From Phymatolithon calcareum (lineage: Eukaryota > Rhodophyta > Florideophyceae > Hapalidiales), in contig OZ345379.1 of NCBI GenBank assembly GCA_977006965.1, forward strand, positions 2,170,001 to 2,234,000: a DNA stretch of 64,000 nt, read 5' to 3'. Made by a program: the position numbers and the translations under genes. Each line of letters starts with the position of its first letter. Within the stretch, counting starts at the first letter, position 1. The notes under the pieces were generated by a model. It ran no database searches and was not told the origin of the DNA. It saw nothing but the letters and a program-made list of their open reading frames with translations. Shown one piece after another: positions 42,340 to 53,140 of the stretch.

Positions 42340-43990
42340 GTAATCGCCGATGATTTAACGTGATACAAGTGACACCAATGATAAAGTGGCAGTTGTCCGC
42401 AAATCGAATCCACAGAAGGCTTGTGCTAGAAGAATGTTTTCCAAAGATATGCCGAGCACCGTCGCGATCGTATGCGAATTCTGTGCCGATTCGAACCAAC
42501 AGAAATGTAGAGACGAAATCGCACCCAAAGGTGTTGCTTGAGCCTAGTAAGACATGAAAAGCGCTTTGAAGAAGCACACGAACACTCTGGGAAAGAAGAA
42601 AACATAAATGCAGCAGCAAAGCATGTTGAGTATCTAAAGAAGGATGAAGACTTGCAACAAGCCACTTAGAATGCTCAGGGGGGAGATGTTTCGAAGATAA
42701 GGAGGAGAGAAGAAAAATTGAGGAACGGCAAAGGTAAGAAGAATACACATCGTTGGAAATCTCTACTGCAAAAGCGAGAAAGCTACCGTGGTGTTTATAT
42801 ATAAGGGGGAGCGCGATACGTCTGACGAGCCTAAAGCTGATATTAGAGTAAGCTCTAAAACGGTAGAGGAATTATGTAGGGAGAAACCGCTTGAAGTACT
42901 CAAATTCGTGAACAATGAGGGGTTGCTTGACAACCCCTGATGTTAGCTCTAGTTAACGTCTTCTGCAGTAAAGAAAGAAAGAAAGCTGATATTTAACTGA
43001 GCGCCACTTTGGAGAAAATCAGTACTGGGTGCATACTTCGGTATCACAGAGGTTATCGAAATAGTGGCGCTATAACACACTGTGCGTGTCGGAAATGAGT
43101 CCCGAAATTGCGTTTGAGTGCAAACGACGCACAAGAGCGCTTGTCGGACGAGATATACGAATCAAGGAAGTTTTTCTTTTTTTTTATTGCAATTTTTTAA
43201 AGCCCCGCAGTCATACGAATATACGGGCAGGGCTTCCTCAGGTGCTGCCCTCGCTAGGGCGGCTCTACTCTTATGTCTGGCATTATATCTGAGACTCTAG
43301 CATGTGTTCGGTTGTTTTGATTGCTCTTCGTAGCAGTTTCGAGGTGTCGCTTCTTCTTTCAGTACAGGTCTTCTTCATGTTGCATACTCTCGATGATGCT
43401 TTTGCTGAAGAGCAAAAGGTCATCTAATGCCTTCCCAGTTGCCGCTCTTTCGTCTTCCTTGAGTTCATAGGCTGACATGTTGCGATCCAGGGTCTCCATG
43501 TGCTGTCTGACTTTGTTTCCGAATCTATCTGCCATCATTGTGGTAGACACTTGGGGAAATCTTCCAAAGGCGTACTGAACCGCCAGTTGCCTGTGTTTCA
43601 GTTGTGGAAATTTGAGTATTGTAGGGAGTTCTCTTGTCTTGTCGTACGGAATTTTCCTCTTTCTCTTTGATTCAAGGCTCTCTCCTTCCTTTGTCAGGAA
43701 TGCTGATCGGAGTTCTTCTGCAGATTGGTTCGCTATTATGTGCTTCATCGCTTCATCAAACGGTTCTCTAGTTTCCATCGATGTGATGTCTTTACTTGTG
43801 GCTTGAAGCTCTTCTGAATTTCTTCTCTCTGGTAGTTGCATCAGAAACTTTTCTTTCTTCGCCATGGTTCTTCTCAGCACCTTGAAAGCTAGTAAGGAAG
43901 TTTTTCTGTAACCAGAGTATGTTAGTGTAGAATATAATGCAAAAGCGATCCTGTTACTCCAAATTTAGGCTTTTGGAAAATATCCCATGA
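42340..43990 (+). mobile_element. Old LINE C copy, split by a younger LINE
   Basis: 42352-43177 aligns with the LINE C segment at about 32300-32970: VTPM, a GLVLEECF/GLFYKNVF block, and FECKRRTRALVGRDIRIK at 43110-43165. The copy resumes at 43908-43990 behind a 716-base insertion. It is full of frameshifts, so it is clearly older than the inserted copy. Confidence 0.65.
43178..43893 (-). mobile_element. LINE tail insertion (family A1) with 14-bp TSD
   Basis: AAGGAAGTTTTTCT lies on both sides (43164-43177 and 43894-43907). The minus-strand insert ends in an A-run (read here as T at 43178 on) and starts in mid-ORF. The open frame 43359-43880 encodes 173 residues with MAKKEKFLMQLPERR, METREPFDEAMKHIIANQ, KRKRKIPYDKTREL and DDLLLFSKSIIESMQHEE before its stop. 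It is the best-preserved copy of this LINE ORF end in the window. I cannot assign a domain to it. Confidence 0.88.
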
Positions 43991-44585
43991 AAAGATATGA
44001 GAGCTCTATTTGTTTAGCACATCATTTGCAACAGATGACGGATTATACAAAAGTGAATGTAATTCTACTTTCAAGTTCAAAATGGAGTCGGTTCCAGCCA
44101 AAGAAAAGGACGAACTTCTCTTAGCAAATTGACTGCGAGAGAAGTTTAGATAAGTAGGGAAGAGTTGGGAACGCTCCCTATCGGGACCGAGTAATCGAAC
44201 CACTGCTGACCTCTTTTGGGTTACTTGTACAATGTTTCGGAACCCGCGCCGCGCTTGCTTCCATTCCTGGGCAGCACTTATCACTGATGCCCTGTTTGGT
44301 GGCGATTTGGAGGCCTGGCTCTGCAGAGAGCTCGTTTATTCTGAACGTTCGACAAAGCTCCCAATTCTTGGCATGACACTTTTCATTAGCGTAAAGCATT
44401 TAGATGATTTTGATCTCTTCGGGTCTCGTTTTGGATTCCTTTTCCTGGTTATTGATGCTGGAGGAAGGTGCGCGTCCATTATGAAGTGTTTGTTTTGAGT
44501 GGGGTTCTCCAAGCAAGTACTAAGGTGTGTTTCTATGAGGAAGAAGCAAATGCCAATCGTAACCGTTTTGTCTAACGTCTACAGG
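43991..44585. other. Intergenic, nothing identified
   Basis: Only short frames with no recognisable domain are seen between the LINE C copy and LINE B. Confidence 0.4.
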
Positions 44586-46330
44586 GATTGGATTGGATTT
44601 TTTTTCCTTCCAAGTTTATTTAGAAGCCCCACAGACTTCCGAAGATATGGGCAAGCCTTCCTCTGATGCTACCTACCTTTGTGTAGCTCACAAAACGTCC
44701 ACTAGTATGGCGCACGGGAAAACTCAGGACTCAAAGTAGTCCTATTTCAGTCCTCTACGGGATTGTTGGTGCTTGGACTCGACCACTGGATTGGATTTCT
44801 GTTTAATTGAAGTTCCCTTTGTCAATTATCGTTGCACCTGAGAGACTTTTCTTTGCGCTACAATCTTTCGCTTACGTTCTCACTAGTAGTTGATTTCGGA
44901 CATTTTCTTTGGACAGTATCAACTGCCATTTATAGCATCTCTTTTTGAATATCGGAAAGTCGTTGTTTGGGCATTAAGTTTGAAATAACCTTGAGGGATT
45001 CATCTAGTTCGGAATCTTCGTTTCTTGCCTGCTTTTGCCAGGAGTATGGGAAGCGGTGAATTAACCAATGCGTGCAAAGAAACCTGTGTTTCGCTTTTTT
45101 GAGGGTGAGTAATGATGGTTGCTCGTTTTTGATGGGCTGAGGAGGGCGCCGGCCCTCCATTCCAGCGGCTTTAGGAGGGAGACATGCATCCCATTCTTCT
45201 TTTGCTTTCTTCTGCGTTCTTGCGTTTACATTTGTCGTGGCTTCTCGGTTGCGCGCAAATACCTCTGTGTAGGTACAGAGAAGAACTTTGTGAAGCACAT
45301 CGTTTGTCACGTTCAATGTTGCCTGAGTTGTGCCTTTGGGAAGCTCAAGTGCCTGTTTTCTTCGAAATTTCTGTGCTGTTATGAACTTGGAGCTCCAATG
45401 CGCTTGGCGTAGTTGAATGGACTCCAGGCGGCATATGCGTCGAAAGCGGGCCTGCATATTCTTGCATCAGGTGCCGAGCATTCTTGAGAACAGGTTTCTT
45501 TCTAGAGCGTCCTGTGCGCGGAGAATTTTACTCGTCAGGTCTGCAAACGGGAGAAGATACTCCGTCATTTGCCGCACGAGCTCCTTATATAGTCTTAAGC
45601 ATGTCGAGGGTGTGAAGCCTTTTCCGTAGAGTTCAATGTTTCCGAGAACCATCAGTCGATTCTGTGCAGCCTCTATTCTGGAAAGCGTAGAAGATTCTGT
45701 TACGCCATTTGAAGATATGGATATGCACAAGTATGTAGTTTCAGACACAGTCTCGAATTCTTTCTTGCAAGAACAAATTTGAAGCTTTCGTTTGCACCAT
45801 TTGGAGCTATGACGCAACTCTTCCCGACCTTTGTATTCCAGACCAGCTCTGTAGAGGCGACCCACTCGGAAGCGATGTCCAGGAGCAATTGAAGCCTTAC
45901 TGGGGAAAAGCGCGAAGTATGACTTCATCCGCGAGAAACGTGGCCGGTCTTTTTGAATAATGAAACGGAATTCTGGACAAGCTCTCAGCAAGAACGTCCA
46001 TGAAGATATTATATAGTGCTGGTAATAATGGTGATCCTTGTCAGACCCCTTTGTTGATTACAAACCGGTTGTTTCGGTCGTACGCTGGAGTATAGCTCAT
46101 GCTAGGTTGGGAAAGTACATAATCAAAGACACTAGTGTTACCGGAAGCCTCTTCTTGTGTAGTCGAGATAGAACATGTCTTGGCATGGTGTCAAGAGCCT
46201 TCGATAGATCGAAAACGGCAAGTTTCCTGTGACCACTTTTGATTGCCGCAATGGTGTGCAAACGGCATCCGGGCATCCAGAGCCCTTCCTGAACCCAGTT
46301 TGGATCTTATTGAAGCTGTAGTGTTTTCTC
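44586..46330 (-). mobile_element. LINE B, decayed, minus strand, with 3' end
   Basis: Reading leftward from about 46230, RT motif A is FDLSKALDTMPRHVLSRL. Next is GV*QGSPLLPALYNIFMDVL, where a stop replaces the usual Arg. The frame 45467-45991 holds TYLCISISSNGVTESSTL and STCLRLYKELVRQMTEYLLP (thumb). The frame 44930-45457 holds the C-terminal region with HRFLCTHWLIHRF. After the coding end comes an untranslated tail finishing TTCAATTAAACAGAAATCC and AATCCAATCC repeats. A small LINE A2 copy interrupts that end at 44601-44786. Confidence 0.78.
44601..44786 (-). mobile_element. Very short LINE A2 insertion inside the LINE B 3' end
   Basis: TGGATTGGATTT is repeated at 44589-44600 and 44787-44798 around 186 bases of LINE A2 tail in minus orientation. 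The hairpin lies at about 44624-44658. The target is the AATCC-rich terminus of LINE B. Confidence 0.8.
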
Positions 46331-46779
46331 AGGATTTTATCCAGTTGTAATCACTGGGAGTGAAAATATAAAGAATGGGTTTATCTTGAAAAGGGGTGAT
46401 CTCTCTCTGCTGCGTTGATGAGATCTCTAGTCTAAGATGCGATCAGGATCGCCGCTTAAATAGAGCAGGGCCGAGAAATTGCACACCTTGTAAAAGGGAG
46501 GGAGCACAAACCGACGCTAGACTAATAATCGCAAGTAGTTGTTATGTTATCACTGAGAGTGTAAGTGTCGTTCATTACACTCCTGCAACATTGCGTGTCT
46601 ACACAGTGCATTCTCGATGATTTTCCTTGCATGCGATAAAAGGGCTATCGGTCTGTAGTTTGCAGGGTCTCATGGGTCGCCTTTCTTGTAGAATGGGAGA
46701 AGCTTAATCAAGTTTCCAGAGGCTGGGTGTTTCTTTCACGCGACTACACGCCCTCCAGAGGGATATGATAAGTTTAGCA
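46331..46779. other. Probable upstream part of LINE B, too decayed to read
   Basis: Scattered short minus frames continue from the RT but no motif is clear. Confidence 0.3.
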
Positions 46780-47480
46780 GTGTAGCACCTGAGGAAGCCA
46801 ACACCTTGTGCTGCGACTCCTGCATGCAAAACGGAACCTGGAGAGAAGCAAGAATTACGACGGCAAGGATGAAGACTTAGCACAGGCACGGAGGAATATT
46901 CATTACCTCCAAAAGTACGAACTGTTGAACGTCCCAGCGAAGAGGGCTTTGGAAGGAAAGGTCACCGACAAGGATGAAAAATTGCGAATCTATCGGGCGT
47001 AGAGCGAGACGGAGAAGGCCAAAAAACGAAAAATCGCCGTGGATATGAGCGAGAGTCCGAACCCCGTAGTCCAAATCAAGTCGAAAAACACCGACTTTGG
47101 GCAGTCAAATGGTTTTTCGGCCGCTTTCCTCCGCGAAATCCCTCACATATATCAACAACTACAACGAACTAGCAGCGATGCTGCTGGAAACCTTTCAACG
47201 CAACCTAACGCAGCCGCAGATGAATGATAGAACAGAAGAAGAAGTGAAACAAGCGATGGACAAACTAATGATGCCATAAAACGAGATGCAAGAGGAGATG
47301 ATGGTGTGATGATGGAGGCGATATGCTGTAGTCTTCCCTAGAAGGGTTACAGCGCAATGCGAAGCTGCTCTGGTGTCGGCATGCGCCGGCGTTGAGGGCT
47401 TCTAAAATAAAAACCTTCGAGGAAGCCTTGCCCGTATATTCGCATCACTGTGGGGTTTTAAAAAATTGCAATAAGAAAGA
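46780..47480 (+). mobile_element. LINE 3' end, older member of families A/C
   Basis: The frame from about 46808 reads AKRNLERSKNYDGKDEDLAQ then RRNIHYLQKYELLN, resembling the RHKKRLEETEEYFGRDEDV...IEYLKMYEDLS stretch of LINE C at 32490-32590. Later frames end LLETFQRNLTQPQMNDRTEE, resembling the METLDRN end of LINE A. The tail at 47416-47475 is of A1 type, with hairpin AAGCC...CCCG...TGGGGTTT. It therefore links families A and C. Confidence 0.6.
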
Positions 47481-48369
47481 TATCTCAGACGAGGTTTGGA
47501 ACATTTCGGAGAAGATTCTATCGGCTCCAGCGGCTTTTCGTTTTGGTTGGGACACATGGTACCTTTTCAATAAATCCATTTAATTTCGCATAAGCCACAA
47601 AATTATGCGTAATTAAATGGATTGGCCACTTCACAAGCAGTGTGAGCGGATGTCAGTGGCCCTAAGACAGCTCCACTGAAAATTATTCCTTTTTGCAGCG
47701 CTTCAAGCAAGGACATATGATTAAGTGTCGCCCACGCATGGCATCGAAAGAGAACTAAGAACGAAAGTCGATTTTGAACTCATCACTAGTCTATTCTCCA
47801 TCTGCAATACGAAAACAGCTAGGATAGCTGGCGCCACATAATTCCCTAAAAGTGTGGCGCCCATTCAAAGACGTTACTTCGCGAACAAAGGTTGCAAAAA
47901 TACAACTGCTTTGCGGAATGGAAGCACTTTGTTTTGAAAGGCATGCGAGGCACTAGTCTCCAAGAAAGACTGCTTTAACAGGAAGCAGGCGCACTGGCAG
48001 GAGCAACGCAGAAGCCTCCGTGACACCCATGAGAGGATACGTTGCGCGGAGCAAACAGCCGAGGAGCGAGCACGGCGGCGGAAGTGGAGAAGACGTGCAA
48101 CACCGAGCAAGAAGTCGGTTTCCAGAGAATACCTAAAATACCAGCGGTATGCCGCTGCCGGCAGAGCGTCTATAGAGACGATGTCAACGCCCTTAATCAA
48201 TAAGGACTTACTCGAGTACCGCGCCACGTGCTATGCGTGGTTACGACATGCTATCGGATCAGGTGTCAAACGAGCTCGGTGCACTGATCACCGAGCTGCA
48301 AAATGTGGCGCAATGAACACACAATGACGCCTCGCTACCCGGGGTCGTCTACGACGTACAATACAGGAG
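47481..48369. other. Possible LINE coding remnant, unassigned
   Basis: A plus frame at about 47900-48315 is open apart from one early stop and is rich in Arg, Glu and Gln (CFNRKQAHWQEQRRSLRD, then TMSTPLINKDLLEYRATCYA). It runs into a LINE A2 tail and so may be the end of that element's ORF, but I see no diagnostic motif. Confidence 0.3.
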
Positions 48370-48535
48370 TTCTGCAATTTAGATGGGCTATCTGAGATCC
48401 TAAGTTTTTCCGCCCGCCCCTCTGGCGGTGCGTTTTCGTAAGCTACACAAAGGTAGGTAGCAACTGAGGAAGCCTTGCGCATATCTTCGGAAGTCTGTGG
48501 GGCTTTTAAATAACCTTTGCGCAAAAAAAACTGGT
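48370..48535 (+). mobile_element. LINE A2 tail
   Basis: The tail carries the A2 blocks GGCGGTGCGTTTTCGTAAGC and AGCTACACAAAGGTAGGTAGC, then the hairpin at 48470-48505 and an A8 run. The hairpin has one broken pair (GCGC instead of GCCC), so this copy is older. TSDs were not resolved. Confidence 0.72.
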
Positions 48536-49700
48536 TTCCAAGTTTAATTCCATCTCGTACAGTTTACTGAAACATGTCGAGTGAGAAAGACTTTACCGAG
48601 AACCTAGCAGCCTCGGAGACCCGCCATCTATAGGGGCTCTGAAAGCATCACTTCTTTCATGATACCAGAGTACAATTCTTTGGTGAGAAGAGAGACTGAA
48701 TGAAATTATTTCTTCGAAGATGAGCAGCGTATTGTTTACTTGAGGCGCAGATAAAAAAGAATTCGACAGTCTACTGGTTGCTGGCACTTGTTGACTTCGC
48801 ATTTTCTTATCTCAAGCTTATGTTGCACGAGTAGCGAGCCCACAAGGTCATCCTGGGATCAACGCCGTATTATTAGATGAACTGAAAAGTATCCATTTGG
48901 GCCTCGCAGTGATAAAGCGTGGAGGCGGAATGGGTGCAGCTCCCCATCGGAGCATCGATTGAGCACCGGTGTCCATGAATATAGCGATTACAACTCCGCC
49001 CTTTTTGAAACGGAATGCAGGGAAATCCAATTTATGAGTTGTGCCCGGCGAAGAGAATTTATTTAAAATGTGATGGACAATTGCGCATACTACCTCATGG
49101 CGGAGCGGCAAACTTGGGTGGTGCAAAGGATACGTGGATTGTTGGCATAGCTAGATATTTCAGTATTTCTTTTCTTTGACTGGACCCAGTAAAGCAATGA
49201 TTTTTATAGCTGACCACGAAATATGTCTGGAGAGTTGGGTCGCGCAATACACAGGAAAAGAACGAGGGTAGCTCTAAAGCTCTGCACGCCAAATCTTTCT
49301 CAAGACCATTACTTTTTGCAGGGCTACGGACAAGGAGCTGTGCGATGGAGACAGTCGCTCTGCCCGCGGACAACAACAATGGTCCAGAAGACATTCGGCG
49401 TGATTGTGAAAGCAATAAATGCGCAACCGCTGCGAAAAACAATTCTTCCGATGAGAAACGCCTGGACCGGGTGGTGGAAAGACCAATGGGAACATTGAGT
49501 GGACTGGTTTTGCCAATCGTCCCTGTCGCACCTTGCGCTGTGCTTAGAGGTATCTCAAAGTTAAGAGCGTCTTCTCCTCTAAGGAACGAATGCACCACCC
49601 CTGAACGAGCTGACGGCGCCGAAGATAGCTCTCAAAGATCCACTGTGCTAGAAAGGTTGGGCGTTATTGTGAAAGGAGGAAAAAGCAATGCCTATTTGAG
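48536..49700. other. Gene-poor stretch before the pseudouridine-synthase relic
   Basis: Long overlapping frames on opposite strands at 49095-49598 minus and 49345-50202 plus lack recognisable domains and are treated as chance frames. Confidence 0.4.
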
Positions 49701-50225
49701 ATGGCGATCGTGTCAACAGCGGACTACATCATGCTCGATGGCATGCAGTATGTTTTGCCGTACGCGTATGATTTTCGTATCCGTTTTCGACCTCTTTGGA
49801 ACGGACGCGGCCTACTGGAAGTACTCTGTGACGAGTTTTCAAGCAAAGGACGAGAATACTGGGTTAAAGAGATTGCGTCCGGTAGAATGGTTTCGCGTTC
49901 CTGATCTGTCACCATTCCTACGCCGGTCACTGCAGATATCAAGTGGATACCGGGAATGTCCGTATGGCGCACCCGCCACAGACATGAATCTCCGGTGTGC
50001 GAATTTCCAATCGAGATCATTCATGTATGCGACAGGTTTGTCGTTGTATCGAAGCCACCTTCTATGCCGGTACACCCATGTGGAAGGTACCATCGGAATA
50101 GTCTCATCTTCCTTCTTGCGGCCGAACAGAGAAGGATTGGAACTGCATATCCAGGCGAAGATGCTAGAATTCATGTCTACGGTTACGAGAAAAGAACTGT
50201 AGAAGCTTCTTGTATTTTGTTCTGA
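49701..50225 (+). pseudogene. N-terminal part of a RluA/Rib2-like pseudouridine synthase
   Basis: One frame runs from the ATG at 49701 to 50225 with a single in-frame TGA at 49902-49904. It encodes DYIMLDGMQYVLPYAYDFRI, KGREYWVKEIASGRM, MSVWRTRHRHESPV, and PIEIIHVCDRFVVVSKPPSM then PVHPCGRYHRNSLIFLLAAE. These match the S4-like N terminus and the opening of the catalytic domain of eukaryotic RluA-family enzymes (Rib2/Pus9/RPUSD2 type), which isomerise uridine in RNA. The catalytic HRLD-x-x-TSG block that should come next is absent. The gene is therefore truncated, and the stop makes it dead. An unseen downstream exon is the alternative, but none was found in the next few hundred bases. Confidence 0.7.
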
Positions 50226-50600
50226 AATGGTTCTATTGAGAATGACGGTTGAATATCCGAGTGTGTTTGGAAGTTTATTCAGCAGTTTCTCTAACGTAAG
50301 ACTCAAAGCTAAGAGGCTAGCACTTGAAAAATTTGAGCTCTGTGACATGTACGTCCGAACGTTCCATAGCACAGCTAACACTAGATACCACTTTAAGTGG
50401 TTCGCGAAGGGGATGGTCTGGAGCCAGAGCTGACGACTGCAGTTGAGACGAGTAAAGTACTTCTAAACCTCTTTAAAGGCGCACTGCACGCACACTCTGC
50501 AGAGCGCCAGTCTTTTGTTCAAAGGCTTTTACTTTTCTGACAGTGCCGCGCTTTTGAAATCTACTTCTAGATTCGCTCGTAAGACTTATGCAGGATCTCC
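50226..50600. other. Intergenic, nothing identified
   Basis: A short open frame at 50227-50433 has no recognisable domain and no HRLD motif. Confidence 0.4.
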
Positions 50601-50619
50601 ATAAATCTAAAACTGCATT

Positions 50620-51300
50620 AGAGCACTCTGCACGTCGTCCGCGATTCCTGAATGTCTGCAGAGGGTCACATCATGGCAACGACTGTCTTACAGGCGGGGC
50701 AAATGGAATTTGAGGCCGTCGGGACAGCTTATGGCCCACATTTTTATACAGTCGCAACGTTTTTGTCGGTTGTTAAGTTGCATGCTGCTCTAAACCGCTC
50801 GGAAGAGCAATGGAGAGGTTAGCTCCGACACTGAAACCGACACAGGCGTACAGGTCCCGATCCACCAAATGAATTGCATTTACATATATCTCGGTGCTCT
50901 GACGCAAAAAATGTACCCTGAAAGATTTATCAACCCTCGGAAGTGGTTGTCGAAAATTCAAGCTCCTCGTAGAGTATCTCAGAGATCGCTCCTGAAATCT
51001 TCCAAGTTACATCTGCATATCACACCAACAGCACACAGTGCCCAAACGTCGACACAGTGCGCAGATAGAAAGCAGAGCTGTAGTTTTGTACCTACGTCTA
51101 CGGGTCAAGTTCCGCACGACCGGCCATCCGAATTGATCGATGATGCGATGTATGTCTTGCTTCTTGAACCTAAACCTCTGGAGGCAAATTTGGTGGTCGA
51201 GGTCGTGGAGAGAGAACGTTTTCTCCCGGATTATACTTTTTGCGTTCCGAACACAGCGCTTCCTCCCCTTCTGTGTAGAGACCAACGGGGAGAAAGACAC
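50620..51300 (-). pseudogene. PIF/Harbinger-like transposase relic
   Basis: The minus frame from 51300 reads FRFKKQDIHRIIDQFGWP, LTRRRRYKTTALLSICALCR and RLG, the N-terminal region seen before the DDE domain of Harbinger transposases. Further along, at 50773-50961, EIYVNAIHLVDRDLYACVGF runs into SVGANLSIALPSGLEQHAT. It resembles the first catalytic block (CxGFIDGT...RPSG), with the aspartate replaced. YKNVGHKLSRRPQIP after a stop fits the following HK...PDG block. Stops and the lost Asp show it is inactive. Terminal repeats were not found. Confidence 0.6.
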
Positions 51301-52824
51301 AGGTCAGGTAGCTACAGAGGTCTGCTGCTCAGCACCGCTCAATAAAAAGCACTGAAGATGCCGCTCTCTTGCAGTATTTGGCTCTGATGGGACTCGGATT
51401 CGCATAGTGCGTGGTGTGCCGTTACGCCTGTGGTCGGAGTAGGAGTCTGACGGTTGCATACTGCTACTCTGGCGCCATGAAAGCGTATCAAACAATACTT
51501 AACGCATGTGTTTACCAACATAAGTCAAGATTTATCGGTACGTTTTCTTGCTGAAGAGTCATACAACCGAACAAAAGACGGTTCAGTTTTTCCCAAAATG
51601 TCTTATTGACTCTAAATAATACTATTGTGTTACAATTTCAATACCGCTTATTGTCCAGATGGCGTAACTAGAGTCACTGATGAGAAATATGTTCTTTGAG
51701 GAGCAAGGAGCGATCGCCGACGTTTTGGCGAGGCACCGTTATACCCACTGTGGGAGTGGCCTCTCATCCTTCTAAATTCCATTGGTACCCCTTCTTCTTG
51801 CAGTCGAACCTCTCAATTACATTCAGCGTCCGACCAAATGCAAAAGGGCCTAATTCGAGAGCACAGTACTGAACTGTGCTGGACTCTCTCCAAGATATCG
51901 TCGATGTCATTAGTGATCAGAGAAAGCGCACTGTGGTAGCGTAGATCGGCGGATCGACGCCACTAAGTAGTTCGGGAACGGTTGGCCGTTGAGGCCGTGC
52001 AAGGCTCCAGCGATTTGTCTCTCCCGATGGAGGATAGTGGCAGAGCAAACAACAAAACACACACACGGACTTGGGGTCCAATCGCAAGAGGACACCAACG
52101 TCCGTACGCAGACACAGGGGCGAGGGTCCTAGGACCGAGCCTCGGCCGACGGCGCAGAGTCGAGGTCGTACGCGAGGCCTTCCCTGAGGCGAAAGGTCCG
52201 CGAAGGTTGGAACTGAAAACGGTCGATCTGGACCAAACATTGGTTGCCCCTTTTACTGAGGGCCGGCAGCCAAAAGCCCGCCATATACTACCACATTGGT
52301 CTTATCATACTACAAATAAACCTAAACGGAGTGGACGACGGAGTCGAGGGCACAGTGCGTAAGCCCGTGTGGGCTGTAATGGTCGGGGAAAAGCAAGACC
52401 TCAGGGCCACCCATCCATACTACTACACGCACTGTGACTCCGTCGGGAAGACGGTTACAAGATGCAGAACTTCAAGTGTGTACGAAGCGAGATCATGCAG
52501 CATTTTAAGTTGGCGACCACTGTAGAGGATGGGAAGAAAAATATTTCCGAAATGAAACTGCACAGGGAACAACAGATACGCGCCGTCTTGTGGCGAAAAA
52601 GTCTGGTTCAAGGCGGACTGGCAGAGTCGAGTCATACTTTTAAAGTGTTGAATCTGCATAAATGCTTCTCATATTAGGTCCAAAGTTCATTGAAGTCATC
52701 AAAATCACAACAAAGAAGTGTTAATACAATACTCGTCGACGTTCAGTTACACAAGAATGTACATTTTTCTATGGATGCAGTGCTCAAACCGACTTAACTC
52801 CCACAAGTGTCAAAAGGAAGACTG
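51301..52824. other. Gene-poor stretch
   Basis: Frames at 51917-52240 minus and 51982-52362 plus overlap and are proline/arginine-rich; neither shows a domain. Confidence 0.4.
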
Positions 52825-53140
52825 CTTATAGAATGATGACTAATTTTGCTGCGCAGAAGAAACGGCGGAATCTGAAAAGTCAAGAAGACGCCCATCGTGT
52901 ACTCATCACGTAATAGGACTGATAGAACTGCAATTTTCATATGTGGCGCTTCAACCTGCACAAACTGTTTTTGCCACGTATGTTGAAGACATCCATTAGG
53001 TTGACGCTTTCGACAAGCCTGATAGTGAGTTGCTTTCATTTCTAGAAATAAAATAATTTTGATTCTAGCAATTGTAGGAAATTGCCCCTCATTGAGTAAA
53101 TAATAAAAGCACATAGACACTTGATTGGGAAATTAGCCCG
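52825..53140. repeat. Dispersed repeat, copy 2
   Basis: Counterpart of 181-475; see that entry for the matching blocks. A short A/T-rich insertion (TCTAGAAATAAAATAATTTT) distinguishes this copy. Confidence 0.65.

Noticed and set aside
49095-50202. Long overlapping frames on both strands (167 codons minus, 285 codons plus)
   Set aside because: No domains; the plus frame overlaps the pseudouridine-synthase relic in another frame, which has the convincing motifs.
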